A stretch of DNA of 64,000 nt from Siphonodentalium dalli (taxonomy: Eukaryota; Mollusca; Scaphopoda; Gadilida; Siphonodentaliidae), in assembly GCA_032622095.1 (NCBI GenBank), contig CP136068.1, positions 50,214,443 through 50,278,442 of the forward strand, written 5' to 3'. Positions 1 through 11,226 of the stretch are shown here, piece after piece (position 1 is the first letter of the stretch; every line of letters starts with the position of its first letter). The notes under the pieces are model-generated. The model saw nothing but the letters and a program-made list of their open reading frames with translations, had not been told where the DNA came from and made no database searches. The position numbers and the translations under genes were made by a program.

Positions 1-75
1 TCGCATATATAAGAGAATGCATTGGCACAGGGTTTTCGCAAATTTCAGAAAGCTCCAGCAATGCACCTTAATAAG
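1..75. mobile_element. Fragment of piggyBac-like MITE (right end)
   Basis: The window opens inside the family seen whole at 4314-4567 and 62702-63111. It has the arm TATAAGAGAATGCATTGGCA, then CAGGGTTTT and a tract parallel to the right end of the 4.3 kb copy (AGCTCCAG then a degraded CCTTAAT). The left part lies outside the window. Confidence 0.6.
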
Positions 76-103
76 TGATCCACTGGGGCTCCTGTATGCT
101 TAC

Positions 104-262
104 CGTGACATGGATTCTCTTCGTGTTTAATAGAACGGTCTCTACTGTGGCTGTCATGAACGTTCTGAGGTTGGAAATCTCCTGTTCACCGTAACCACGG
201 ACACGCTCCTGAATGTGTATCCCTGCCTCTTCAATGAACGCCATCAAGTTATGCATGTCAAT
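104..262 (-). CDS. Internal coding exon, unknown protein
   Basis: On the minus strand an acceptor with a good pyrimidine tract (ACTGCCTTTCAG) precedes 53 open codons, followed by the donor GTAAGC. The exon is 159 nt and phase 0 on both sides. The peptide is mixed and protein-like, with an acidic helix-like start (MAFIEEAGIHIQERVRG) and a hydrophobic stretch (ATVETVLLNT). I do not recognise the family. It lies downstream of the terminal exon at 6070-6136 on the same strand, so it probably belongs to another gene whose other exons I could not find. Confidence 0.7.
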
Positions 263-492
263 CTGAAAGGCAGTTATTTATTACACCATATACATATGGT
301 GTACACTGCGAGGCTGTTCTGGCGATGTCAGTGGAGACATGGAGGTTTCGATTTATAGAAATGTGATTAAAAAGGTACTAGCAATTTCCGTACCGATTAG
401 ACTAACTTTGCAGGATGTATGTAATAACGACCCCGCTCGGCGCGCTTGCGCGCCAGAGCTCGGGTCATGTATAGGTAACAGGTGGGCGCGCG

Positions 493-1035
493 TACACTGC
501 CAAAAATATTTTCTCAATTCAGGAAAAAAAAAATCTTGAAATGAGATATTATCTTGGGAGAATAGCTAGAAAAATAAGAAAAAACATATTTTCTAGGTCA
601 AGAAATGAAAGGTTGGGTAAATTTCTTGTCTGAGAAAATTTCTTGTCTGAGAAAACACAGTAATCTTAGTAAGAAAATCCTAGTAAAAAAATCTTAGTAT
701 AGATTTTTTTTCTTAATGTAGGAAAGATTGTTTTTCTCACATAAGTTTATTTTTCTTGAAATAAGATAAGTTTAAGATACTGCGATTATCTTGGGAGAAT
801 AGCTAGAAATTTAAGAAAGCTATACAATTAATCTAGAACAAGAAATTATATTTTCTATAGTTAGAAATATCGTCAAGATATTTTTTCTTAAGTGATGCCA
901 ATTTTTTCTAGAATGAGATTTTCTCAAGCAGGAAAATAAATCTAAGTAAGGAAAACAAGTTTTCTTAACTAGGAATATTTTCCCCAATTAGGAAAGATAT
1001 ATTAGAAAACAATTCTTAATTAAGAAAAACATTTA
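493..1035. repeat. Degenerate TTTCTTG/CAAGAAA-rich repeat element
   Basis: This stretch begins TACACTGCCAAAAATATTTT and continues as degenerate TTTCTTG, AAGAAAA and AGGAAAA words in both orientations. The phrase TTATCTTGGGAGAATAGC occurs twice (about 551 and 787). A related block at 15890-16203 ends with the complement of the same terminus (GGCAGTGTA). The shared ends suggest a dispersed non-autonomous transposon; the superfamily is not evident. Confidence 0.5.
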
Positions 1036-2304
1036 ATTTTAAATTAATATATAATTTCAATTGTGTTTTTAAATATACAATTGACATTTATTCTGAATAT
1101 AAAAACTTCTTTGTAAATATCATTGTTAAATGTATAATAGAGACAATAAGGGGGCTTAAAGGCACGGGAGGCCTTATAGTTGTCGAAAATATTCATATTT
1201 GTTTCAATCACCGTAAACAGAAAAACATTAAAACGCATACAGTTTTGTTCATATATACCATGACCATCGCGTAAACAGCATGCTATCATAAAGACCCACC
1301 TAAGACCTACCTAAGCAGGAGCCTGATTGTGTTACAGAAGGCAGCACAGTGTTACTGGCTAATCACACACAAATGATATAAATGCTCTTTATTCGTTCCA
1401 TATCAAAATTCAGCAACATTGAACGCTCTTTATGTTTACCATCATAATATAAACAAACACCAGGAAAGTACCTTTTTATGCTTTTGTTTACATAAGAATG
1501 GTCAAGCATATGACAATAACATACTGTTTATGCGATATTTCTTATTTGTATACGGACAAAGTCTGTCTGCATTTTAATATTCTTTCTGTTTGTGGCGGTT
1601 TTTCACAGCATACCCACCGCCAAGGCCTCCCGTACCTTTAAACTTTAAATATCAACAATTTCTCGTTACAGTTATGGGTTTCTAAAATTGCAAGTGGCCA
1701 AACAAGATACTGTGTACATTCGCAAAATGAAACTATACAAAGTACCTGTATCTTGTTCTGCCTCTTGAAATTGTATAAACCTATATACGCAACAAAAAAT
1801 ATGTTGATTGCTAATAATTACATCCCGACACATGATTTTCAATATATTTATAGAAAGAGTTACCTCAAATATGTCGGTTGCAAAAAAAATATATAACAAT
1901 TTCTGTTATTTGAGTATCCAGTTCAAACGATAGGAAAAAAAATCATCACACATGACAAAACAAGCACTGTATGTGCCTTAATAAACATCGTAACCCTGTA
2001 TTTTTAAATGCACATATTCTAGGACGGGTGATGTGTAATAAACAGAAAGACACTTGTATTAATGGATTTGTTGATACGGCACTTGTGCCATTGAGGAAAG
2101 ATAGAACTCTAGGGTGTGCTGTTCATTCCGTCATTGTGCGCTAGCACTCGTGTCATATCAACAAACCCATAAACAAAATTGTGTAATTCTGAGTATATAC
2201 AGCATGGTTTCAATAGCTGTTTCATGAATCATGCAGATTGCAGGTTTACTGTTCAGGTACTAGCCCAAGTCTTTTCGGTATGCAACAACTTGAGATATCG
2301 AATA
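1036..2304. other. No gene recognised
   Basis: AT-rich sequence. Short ORFs on both strands lack convincing splice signals, and I see no repeat shared with the rest of the window. Confidence 0.5.
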
Positions 2305-2517
2305 CAGTAATGCCCCGAGTATAATCGACTGCTTAAACACAGTAGAATTATGGGTAACTTTTCAGGATTTAGTCGGAAATATGGCTTGTTGCCATTCATC
2401 GGAAAGCTCTCTGAGAGCTTTCCGATGAATGGCAACAAGCCATATTTCCGACTAAATCCTAAAAAGTTACCCATAATTCTGCTGTGGTTAAGGAGTTGAT
2501 TACTTAGAGCATTACTG
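2305..2517. mobile_element. Pogo-like MITE, copy 1
   Basis: A palindromic 213-bp element running from CAGTAATGCCCC to GCATTACTG. Each arm contains AGAATTATGGGTAACTTTT and TTGCCATTCATCGGAAAGCT, so it folds into one long hairpin. Copies at 29855-30016 and 31529-31745 have TA on both flanks. Here the right flank is CA, presumably a mutated TA. TA targets and CAG termini fit pogo/Tigger-like Tc1/mariner elements. Confidence 0.75.
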
Positions 2518-2525
2518 CAGTTGAA

Positions 2526-3178
2526 ACTGTTTTGGATCGAGTCCTGTACGGCTACTCTTCTATAACCTCTCAAGATTTTGAAGTGTTGAATGGGTCACCA
2601 TGAATCGCTCAATTAAACAATCGCAACGGTGTTGAGTGTTTTGCTTATCGCTCACTATTTACTGCTGTATATAAACAAACGATTGACTCACACAAAGTGT
2701 GTTTTGTGGATAATAACGCATTCATATGAACATTATCCTATACTATTAGTATATTCTTGGGAAACTTTTTGTAAATGTTATTTATAAATTATAACCTATA
2801 ACGAAGGCCATCCATTCCTTTAAGTTCCAAAGATATAAGGATAATCACTGCATTTTAATTGCATACCGCATCCATCGTGGTGCTGTTTTGTGTTCAAGTG
2901 ACAACCTTACCATGGTGTTGGAAATTACTGCAGTGTAATACCACAGCATTACCTGGGTAACACCACGTTAGAGATGGTCAATTACTTTAAGTATATGCAG
3001 GTTTGAAATCATCACGCTTGGGAAAGGCTGCCCTCTATGTTCCTATAAAAAAGCGTCACTTTGACCTAATCTGACGAAATACTGGTAGTGCCACAATCAA
3101 GATAACTTCAACCCACAATTCTGGGCGTAAAGTCCATTATAGAAGAGTATCGGGATGGGACTCGGTCCAAAACAGCAT
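2526..3178. repeat. Inverted duplication flanking MITE copy 1
   Basis: About 46 bp at 2526-2572 (ACTGTTTTGGATCGAGTC, then CTACTCTTCTATAA) recurs inverted at 3141-3178 with mismatches. The roughly 570 bp between them have no recognised gene. This may be an older element into whose edge the MITE inserted. Confidence 0.35.
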
Positions 3179-3264
3179 CAACCCAACCGATACCACAAGT
3201 TGTGGACAGGGAAAACTTGGTCTAAACAGGTACTAGTACATGCATGTATTACAAGCATTAAAGG

Positions 3265-3484
3265 GTACACTAAATCCGGCCATTTATGAGACCATCTCCT
3301 TGTATACTCAAAAGAATATATGCAACACCTGTGTGCTCTATGAACAATGCAAACATGGTATTTATAATGATAATGAATTATTGGCTGGAGTCATAAATTC
3401 ATTTTCATTATAATTTATACCATGTTGTTTGCATATATTCTGCTGAGAATAAAAGGAGATGCTCTTAATGCTCAGTGTAAAACA
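3265..3484. mobile_element. TIR MITE with TAAATCCGGCC end, copy 1
   Basis: The left arm (ACACTAAATCCGGCC, then ACCATCTCCTTGTATACTC and AATATATGCAAC) is mirrored by the right arm (GCATATATTCTGCTGAGAAT, AAAGGAGATG). A second copy lies at 22166-22570. The inner part is also palindromic around TGGTATTTATAATGA. Exact ends and target duplication were not resolved. Confidence 0.6.
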
Positions 3485-4149
3485 CTGCAAATATGGAACT
3501 TAAAGAGCTTTTGTCTATCTTCTACTGGAAACAACTGTTAAATTTATTAAGACTTTATCAAGTCTTTTCACAGTATATAGTCTCCATGTTTAATAGTATA
3601 GCACTAGTACTCACTAGTATTTCCAGACTTTTTGTGATAAAAATGCGGATAAAAGTGCAGAATTCTAAATTGATGCATTAAGTTGCAGAATTTTAAATTG
3701 ATGCATTAAGTGCATGAGCGGCTTTAGAGTTCTTTGAAGTGCGGTCATGCAAAATAACATAAAAGTTTGTAAAACAAGGTACATGTACATACTATTATTA
3801 TAGCGGTATGAAGTGTCTGGAGCACCTTTGATGGATAAAAGCGAATGTATACAGGCCTTAAAATTTTGCAAGAATCAAACTATAGCATTTCTACATCAAA
3901 TCAGCTGCTTTTTACCAGACTCAAACGAAGAATCATGATTCTGACTCTCATCACACTAAAATCCCTACAAAATAATCTACTGGTGTGCAGATATTTCATT
4001 GAGTGTTTCAAATAATTTTAAAGGGACCCAAGGCACTCATAGTGAGTAAATATGCCAAACATATAACATACAACAGTTCGTAAAAACATCACCACTCAGA
4101 AAAACATGAATTCCTGATTCCTATATTAATTATTGAAAGTTTTCCAATA
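3485..4149. other. No gene recognised
   Basis: Contains a short direct repeat (GCAGAATTCTAAATTGATGC and GCAGAATTTTAAATTGATGC, 3657-3707). Nothing coding was convincing. Confidence 0.45.
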
Positions 4150-4309
4150 ACGAAATTTCTCCTGTTGGAACCATTGCTATGTAAACAAAACTGTTACAGT
4201 GATTTGTCAACAAACATTGCTACTAGTAATCGCGTAGAAGGTTAAACATATTTTAGTCTATTAAAATATTATTTTCAGAATATTTTTCAATGCTTTGGCC
4301 ATGCAATGT
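4150..4309. repeat. Dispersed repeat related to 15500-15830
   Basis: Shares ATGTAAACAAAACTGTTACA, GTGATTTGTCAACAAA and TTTTCAGAATATTT in the same order with two copies near 15.5-15.8 kb. It ends directly at the TTAA that precedes the piggyBac-like MITE, so the MITE may have inserted into it. Confidence 0.5.
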
Positions 4310-4313
4310 TTAA

Positions 4314-4567
4314 CCCTTTCATGATGGGAGCTGCGCTGGTACAGCATTAAAGATCATGTACCAGTGAATTCTTGTATATATGCAAGTCTCACATAGGAAG
4401 CCTCATATGTATAAGAGAATGCACTGGATTACAAGGTCAAGGTAAATATTGTTAGGCCATGTATTCTCTTATATATGTGAGGCTCCATTTTGGAGACTCG
4501 CAAATATAAGAGAATGCATTGGCGCAGGGTTTTAGCAACATTTCAAGAATCTCCAGTCATGGAAGGG
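4314..4567. mobile_element. PiggyBac-like MITE with internal palindromes
   Basis: TTAA at 4310-4313 and 4568-4571 flanks a 254-bp element with ends CCCTTTCATGATGGGAG and CAGTCATGGAAGGG. Two hairpins built from the arm TATAAGAGAATGCA and its complement lie inside. A TTAA target and a CCC start are typical of piggyBac elements. It carries no coding sequence. Related copies lie at 42231, 62702 and 63612. Confidence 0.7.
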
Positions 4568-4809
4568 TTAAGTTTTTATTAAACTTTCGCATCTTATTGG
4601 ACTTATTCAACATTGGATGGTAATGTCACTGTAACAGTGATGTTTATCATAATTGCTAGCATGCAATGACATTCTTTCATATAAATTAATTAACTCACAG
4701 AATATCGAAAGACCAGATGTGAGTATAATATAAATTTATCACCCCATTTTATGCAGGGATACAAAAAATAAAGATAACATATGTTATGCTTTAAAGTCAG
4801 CATGGACAA

Positions 4810-5189
4810 TTAAAGGTAAACAATCTGAATTGATGGTCTCCATACCATCAGATTCCAAGAACAACATTTCTTAATCGATTAAATACCAAAACATAATGCT
4901 AACTAAGTACTGTCAACTCTAGTGTAACATTTTCCAAAACATGTTATATATCAACATTTTGTTCATCGCAACTTGGTATCAAGATTAGGTCAGTCGACTC
5001 AGTCGGCTTGTTGAATATTTGCTAGGCCGGGAAATATTCAAGGCGGTGAAAAATAACATATTTCAAAAATTTATATTTTGTAACTCAGAACTTTAAAGGG
5101 TGTGTTCCTCGACTCGAATCAATTATTTTTACCCCCGAAGCCAAAGAAATAGTAATTGAGGAGCGTGAACTCGGATTATCTATCTTTAA
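4810..5189. mobile_element. TTAA-site repeat family (AGGTACTCAATC), copy 1, diverged
   Basis: TTAAAGGTAAACAATCTGAA at the left and ATCTATCTTTAA at the right bound a tract sharing landmarks with the full copy at 27706-28637: ATGCTAAC, a CTCGACTCGAATCAATTATT-type motif and CCAAAGAAATAGTAATT. The ends are degraded. Confidence 0.6.
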
Positions 5190-6069
5190 ATGTGCATGTA
5201 TGGTACATGTATAAGCCACTTTAAGCTCCTTGTACAGATTACTTGGTGATACAGCAGGTTGACAAAGATAAAGGAACATTAGAATATTTTGATTCTGTTA
5301 TGGATTTTAAGGCCTGTATGTGTACATGAATCTGATTATATTGACATACTGCAATAATATGTCACTTAAAAGTTCATATCCTTCAGATAAGCTCAGAAAC
5401 AAGGCTTGAGACTGTTGTGCTTTGTGTGGAGATTTGAAACTGGTACACCTCCAAATTCTGGTCAATGTAGTATGAAATATAAAAAAGTTTATGCATACAC
5501 TGGATGCCATAGTGAACATTTTCTGAGACTCCATGAAGCATACACGTACATGTCTGTTGTAGAATTGAATTCACTAACTTCACTTGCCAAGATTTTCACC
5601 ACATAAGTCTGATAAAATGTAGAGGTCACTGATCGGTCTCCATCAAGGAAGGAATGCATACATATTTGTGTCATTTTTGCCTTTGATGAACACATTGATC
5701 GTCATTTGGTTATAAATTAAAGCCTCCCCTTCGCTGCAGTGTGCACTAGTTACCAGGTAAGCATGGTACTGGATTCAGTGCATACCGTCCGTAGGTATAC
5801 ATATGGTACATGTGTATAGCCAGGAGACCCAGGACTCACTGTCACACAGCAACAACACACATGTCATCACCATTGTCATGCATGGACGAATACCGATAAC
5901 ATCTACAGTACATGTTTACAGTACATGTATCCAGAACATGTACACCGAATAACATTTGAAATCCTTCCTCATCCAGTCTTGGACAGAATTAATAATATTG
6001 GTATTAAGGGTCACCATGCAGTGTCTGCAAGAAGCACTCTGACAGGAAACATGATTCTATGATTGGTTA
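5190..6069. other. No gene recognised; probable 3' flank of minus-strand gene
   Basis: Overlapping ORFs on both strands near 5307-5695 are shadows without splice signals. A possible minus-strand exon near 5831-5920 (acceptor TACTGTAG, donor GTGAGT) lies beyond the stop at 6070 and is not supported. Confidence 0.4.
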
Positions 6070-6136
6070 TCAGATAATCATATCAGGCCTTGAATGAAAT
6101 TTTGATGTCTCAATCCAGTCAAGCAGCTCCTCCTGT
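6070..6136 (-). CDS. Terminal coding exon, unknown protein
   Basis: On the minus strand a very strong acceptor (AATCTTTTTTTTAG) is followed by 21 codons, including QEELLDWIETSKFHSRPD, and TGA at 6070-6072. A second AG four bases on (TAGACAG) offers a tandem acceptor, so the incoming phase is either one base or zero. The peptide is unlike the surrounding repeats. Which upstream exons join it is unresolved: direct joining to 10910-10949, in the frame continuing from 12585-12651, would create a stop. Confidence 0.6.
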
Positions 6137-6638
6137 CTAAAAAAAAGATTTTAATGCTTGTAATGACATCAGAAAAGAGGAATGACTGATCATATACATA
6201 TTATTAAGATACATCATCCAAATTGATAACCCGGGGGCCGAGTTATAACAGTAAATTATATCCATTCAAATGCTGCATGATGGTCAGAAACAGCTACAAA
6301 TACATGTACCGGTATCATATACCGGTGTAACAGATATCTCCTCCTGGATATATCCCCCACTCTGGATACCCCACCCCCCATGAATGACTAAAATAAAATT
6401 TCACTCTTTTGATATATGATACTTGAACAAACAAAAATAAAAAAACAAACTTAAATCTCATAAAACATTTCTTTCTGGCCATTTCAGGGTCAAACGATAT
6501 TAAATGAGTGAATTTTCTTTTAGTCATACATGGGGGAAAATGCCCAGGGTGTGCGAGTGAGATATCTGAGGACATTCGCAAATACACTCCCCCATGGAGG
6601 AAGATATCCAGACAGGAGGAGGTGACGTGTTACACCGG

Positions 6639-7559
6639 CAGAGGCGGACTGGGCCAAGAAACCTGCCCGAGAAATTAATATAATACCGGCCCATCTGTTT
6701 GGGGGGGGGGGGGGGGTGGGGGTGTCCACAGTCCACCTTGGAAAATACCAACTGCCCCCCCCCTTGAATCAGAATCAGACCAAATACATATTTTTGCATA
6801 ATTCCATTTGCACCCCCCCCCCCCCCCCTTGAATCAGATGCAGACCAAATACATGTTTTTGCATAATTCCATTAGCACCTCTGGTCTAATATCATATATA
6901 TTCATAAACCATGGTTCTATATATTCCCGGTATGAGACCATTCAGATATTTTTACCTGAAAAATTGCATAAAATCTAACATCTAGCGGTCTAACTCCAGA
7001 CAAATGCACACGGCTACGGACAAGAGACCAGGACACACCGGGCTGTTCATGGTTGTTCGGCCCGTGGTGAGAACATTTTGAAAACTATACAAGAAAATCT
7101 CGAATCCGATAAACTAGACTGGCATCAACTGAAGCGTTCCTATTTTCTTGTAAATTTCAATTGGGGGAGGGGTGCGTAAGAATTTGTTTGGGATTTACAG
7201 CTGGGAGTTACCGTTAAAATCTCGAGATTAATGGGATCTTTACGTGGTGTTATATGATGCCGACAAGTTCATTTAATGTCAAAATTACGATTAGCCAATT
7301 CGGCTGGTTAAACAACACATGTGGCGGCCCACGTCCGGAATTTTCCCGGTCTCCCGATCGGCCATGCAGTCCGCCTCTGCCCACATGTGGCGGCCCACGT
7401 CGGTTTCATTTGCGGCCCACATATACCTACCCCCCCCCCCAAACCGTAAAAAAACCCCTCGGATTCTCGCTTGATAGAAAATCACGTGGAATCAGAATTA
7501 TTCCGGCCTCCGGCCCATCGGGAAATTTCCCGGTCTCCCGATCGGCCAGTCCGCCTCTG
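6639..7559. mobile_element. Non-autonomous hAT element with exact 8-bp TSD
   Basis: TACACCGG occurs at 6631-6638 and again at 7560-7567, directly outside inverted termini CAGAGGCGGACTGG and CCAGTCCGCCTCTG. An 8-bp target duplication and a CAGAGGCGG terminus are characteristic of hAT transposons. The 921-bp interior has poly-G and poly-C tracts, a tandem duplication (ACCAAATACAT and TTTTGCATAATTCCAT, 6760-6890) and no transposase. The last 240 bp contain a second, partial 3' end (AGTCCGCCTCTG at 7364-7375). Confidence 0.85.
6703..6830. repeat. Homopolymer G and C tracts
   Basis: A G run of about 17 near 6700-6716 is followed by C runs of 9 at about 6754 and about 17 at about 6812, the last inside a short tandem duplication. 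These tracts are G-quadruplex-prone and likely to vary in length. Confidence 0.8.
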
Positions 7560-7689
7560 TACACCGGTACCTGCACCAAATACTCCCAAAAACATTCCAG
7601 ATACATGTATATAGGTACCGGTATGATATCATATTGGTCTTGTAAATATCATATATTTGTAAATGTTTTAAGGCAATTTAAACAGCTTG

Positions 7690-9700
7690 GGGAGGGAGGG
7701 GGAGGGAAAATTTCCGGCACATATGCCGGGGTGGGTGGGTGGTCAAAGCCACCAACAAGCAGGCAGTTATCGTGTTGTATTTTGTTGCAAATCTTGAAAT
7801 CCAAGATGGCCACTGGCAGCCATGTTTTTTTGGACGAATGACCTCAAAATGACTCATTCCTATTTACATGTCCATGTTAACATCCATGATAAATAGTATG
7901 CACAGAAATTCATATACAGCTGTTTACAGTGAATTCCCCCCCCCGCAAATCTCTGTTTTAGTGTTAAAAGGGGGGGTGGGTGTAAAAAAAATGGTCGGAA
8001 AAAACTTCCAAAAACGGAAAAAAAAATTGGCGGTGGGGGTGGGTGGGTACAAAAAATTATCGAAAGGGAAAAAATGCCATACATGCCTGAAATTTGTTTC
8101 CGACCGCCCCCCCCCGGGGGGGGGGGGGGGGGGCGATGTGGCACCCCAAATGTCAATACAACATTTTTTGATTTTATCATCTTTACTTGAATAGGTGAGT
8201 TCACAAATACTCTATTTCCATGCATATACTAGTAAACACAATTATACATAATCATTGGGGAATTGAACAAATTATATTTTATATTGTATAATATACAAGC
8301 ATAATTATGTATACTAGAAGATAGCAGCACAAACTAGTACTTCTGCATGTCAAATATCACACATACCAGTATATACCACTTATACTGCGGATTGACTTCT
8401 TAAAAAATATTGGCCATCATATCAGGGGGGATTTCCGGGCACGTATGCCGGGGTGGATGGGTGGTTGAACTTGATGGGACCAACAAACATTTTTTTCCGC
8501 AACTAAAATGTTTTTTTCCTGCAAGTCGTTTGACTGTTTTTGCAATGAGTTTGGCTTAAAACTCATTACAATAAGAGAAATACCGGTATTTATAAAACAG
8601 AAATGACAAATTTCATGATGATCAGACAAACAGTATAGCTTGTAGCTCATGCTATGGATTGAATTTTGAATTCCAAGATGGCCACCGGCTGGTGACCGGC
8701 AGCCATGTTTTTTTGCTGAATGACCCCAAAATGAGTCGTTCCTATTTACATGTCCATGTTAACATCCATGATAAATAGTATGCACAGAAATTCATATACA
8801 GCTGTTTACAGTGAATTCCCCCCCCGCAAATCTCTGTTTTAGTGTTAAAAGGGGGGTGGGTGTAAAAAAAATGGTCGGAAAAAACTTCCAAAAACGGAAA
8901 AAAAATTGGCGGTGGGGGTGGGTGGGTACAAAAAATTATCGAAAGGGAAAAAATGCCATACATGCCTGAAATTTGTTTCCGACCGCCCCCCCCCCCCCCG
9001 GGGGGGGGGGGGGCGATGTGGCACCCCAAATGTCAATACAACATTTTTTGATTTTATCATCTTTACTTGAATAGGTGAGTTCACAAATACTCTATTTCCA
9101 TGCATATACTAGTAAACACAATTATACATAATCATTGGGGAATTGAACAAATTATATTTTATATTGTATAATATACAAGCATAATTATGTATACTAGAAG
9201 ATAGCAGCACAAACTAGTACTTCTGCATGTCAAATATCACACATACCAGTATATACCACTTATACTGCGGATTGACTTCTTAAAAAATATTGGCCATCAT
9301 ATCAGGGGGGATTTCCGGGCACGTATGCCGGGGTGGATGGGTGGTTGAACTTGATGGGACCAACAAACATTTTTTTCCGCAACTAAAATGTTTTTTTCCT
9401 GCAAGTCGTTTGACTGTTTTTGCAATGAGTTTGGCTTAAAACTCATTACAATAAGAGAAATACCGGTATTTATAAAACAGAAATGACAAATTTCATGATG
9501 ATCAGACAAACAGTATAGCTTGTAGCTCATGCTATGGATTGAATTTTGAATTCCAAGATGGCCACCGGCTGGTGACCGGCAGCCATGTTTTTTTGCTGAA
9601 TGACCCCAAAATGAGTCGTTCCTATTTACATGTCAATGTTAACATCCATGACAAATAGTATTCACAGAAATTCATATACAGCTGTTTACAGTGAATCTCC
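7690..9700. repeat. 881-bp tandem duplication with flanking partial copies
   Basis: Two almost identical 881-bp units, about 7856-8736 and 8737-9617, follow a shortened and diverged first copy (7690-7855) and are followed by a partial copy (9618-9700). Landmarks in every full unit are TATTTACATGTCCATGTTAA, TGTAAAAAAAATGGTCGG, GGCACGTATGCCGGGGTGG and TTCCAAGATGGCCACCGG. The main differences are in the C/G homopolymers. A diverged relative of the GGCACGTATG part lies near 62440-62560. ORFs inside arise from the duplication and are not genes. Confidence 0.9.
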
Positions 9701-9706
9701 CACACC

Positions 9707-9930
9707 CAGAGGCGGACTGGCCGATCGGGAGACCGGGAAATTTCCCGATGGGCCGGAGGCCGGAAAAATTCTGATTCCACGTGATTTTCTATCAAGCGAG
9801 AATCCGAGGGGTTTTTTTACGGTTTGGGGGGGGGGGGTATATGTGGTTGGGCGGCCCCAACCACAACTTGGGCCGCAAATGAAACTGACGTGGGCCGCCA
9901 CATGTGTTGTTTAACCTGCCGTGTATCCAA
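9707..9930. mobile_element. Inverted hAT end, same family as 6639-7559
   Basis: CAGAGGCGGACTGG at 9707 begins a near-exact reverse complement of the 3' half of the first hAT element, through ATGTGTTGTTTAACC near 9915. The other terminus was not found, so this copy is truncated or internally replaced. Together with the first element it encloses the 881-bp units in inverted orientation. Confidence 0.75.
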
Positions 9931-10210
9931 TAAGATGGCACTCTTCTAAGAATATATTGATTCAGAAATTATTGCACATGTCAAATGTTTTACTTCGGAT
10001 AATGTGTACTGCCAATATATATATATATTTAGGGGGGTTGTCGGAAAACATTTGCATGTAATTTTTTTCCAAATATGTATTTTCAGACTCACAACTTCAA
10101 TTTTCTCTCATTTTATAGAATATGGATTAACCTTAATATCCAAATCATATATACATGAGTAGTACAATCCACATAAATTTTTTTTTGATAACCGCTGTCT
10201 TGGTTTACAT

Positions 10211-10366
10211 GTGATATTGACCCCATTAACCCTCTTAATAATGCCAACTATGTCAGTGTCTACCAGTCGATTGCAGAATTCTACCCTGCAATCGCTTATC
10301 TGGCAAATTTTTACTGCAGAACTATCCAATGTATTAAACAATTTCTCCTCCAATGGTATCAGAAAA
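10211..10366 (-). CDS. Candidate coding exon, weakly supported
   Basis: A minus-strand frame stays open for 96 codons. An acceptor-like TACCATTGGAG and a donor-like GTAAAC enclose about 46 codons, including VEFCNRLVDTDIVGIIKRVN. The phase does not connect to either neighbouring candidate exon, so this may be a chance ORF. Confidence 0.25.
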
Positions 10367-10599
10367 CAGTTATATGCTGGACCTTGCTGGTATCTCACTC
10401 ATCTCATTTGAATCTTTTTCAAAGTCGAGGTAATGACTAGTTGTCATTTTTTAAAGTGCATACATAGCGTAGCGATCACCAATATACATGTTTGTACATG
10501 TAATGACATCGCGAGGTACAAATCTGCATTATACTGGTAGACAATGACCATTTTAGTCATAATAATCTAAACTAAGTTACCAAGAACCTTCTCGTGAAT

Positions 10600-10820
10600 T
10601 GTATGCTCCCGTGTTTTTTTCGGTTTCCGGTCAAACCGAGTTGTTGTCCGCCTGGGGTAGATTTGATTTTTCTGAGGGGGGGGGGGGCAAATGGTCAGTG
10701 GAAAAAAAATGCAGTTTTTGCTGTTTTGGGGGGGGGGGGGGGGGGTACCCAAACCGAAGAAAACAGTTCTTTCCACCCTGTGTCTGCAGTTTTTTTCCGG
10801 CCCCCCCCCCATTTTTAAGG
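10600..10820. repeat. G/C-homopolymer-rich dispersed element fragment
   Basis: G runs of about 11 and 18 and a C run of 10 sit among words such as GGAAAAAAAATGCAGTTTTT that resemble the interior of the 881-bp unit (TGTAAAAAAAATGGTCGG). The overlapping ORFs here are compositional artefacts. Confidence 0.5.
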
Positions 10821-10909
10821 TCCATAAATTTGAGGATAGCGGTATTTACATGTATTGGTGACTATGTACAAATATTCATCTACATGGTAGCTATAGATTA
10901 TAAACTCAC

Positions 10910-10949
10910 CACTGGTATTTTGGCGAACAGACTTCCAGTAATATTTCAC
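10910..10949 (-). CDS. Short internal coding exon, unknown protein
   Basis: On the minus strand the acceptor AACAAATGACAG and donor GTGAGT enclose 40 nt. If it follows the exon at 12585-12651, the split codon gives Gly and the frame reads EILLEVCSPKYQ. If read from phase 0 it gives VKYYWKSVRQNTS. The first choice reads naturally with the previous exon but would meet a stop if joined directly to 6070-6136, so an exon is missing or the transcripts differ. Confidence 0.5.
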
Positions 10950-11226
10950 CTGTCATTTGTTCATTGCCACGTGTCTAGCTAGACAGGACCGACGCTTAGA
11001 CTAATCATGGGCGAAATCAATCTTCATATGTTGAAGATGAGAGGGCATGATGCCGCATCCACCATGGCTAAGGAATCTGGTATTTCTGTAATTGAAGAAA
11101 AAATACATGTACATGTATGCTGCATTTACATGTATGTGATATGGATGCATGTATTTTCATAATTTGCAAACATATTCAAAAACCAAGTGTAAAGTTCATT
11201 CTTCCAACAATATTAGCATTTTCGGC

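Noticed and set aside
7254-7841. 195-codon plus ORF, the longest in the window
   Set aside because: It crosses the hAT 3' end and GC-rich repeat sequence, is Pro/Gly/Arg-rich, and shares its peptide with inverted repeat copies. It has no domain.
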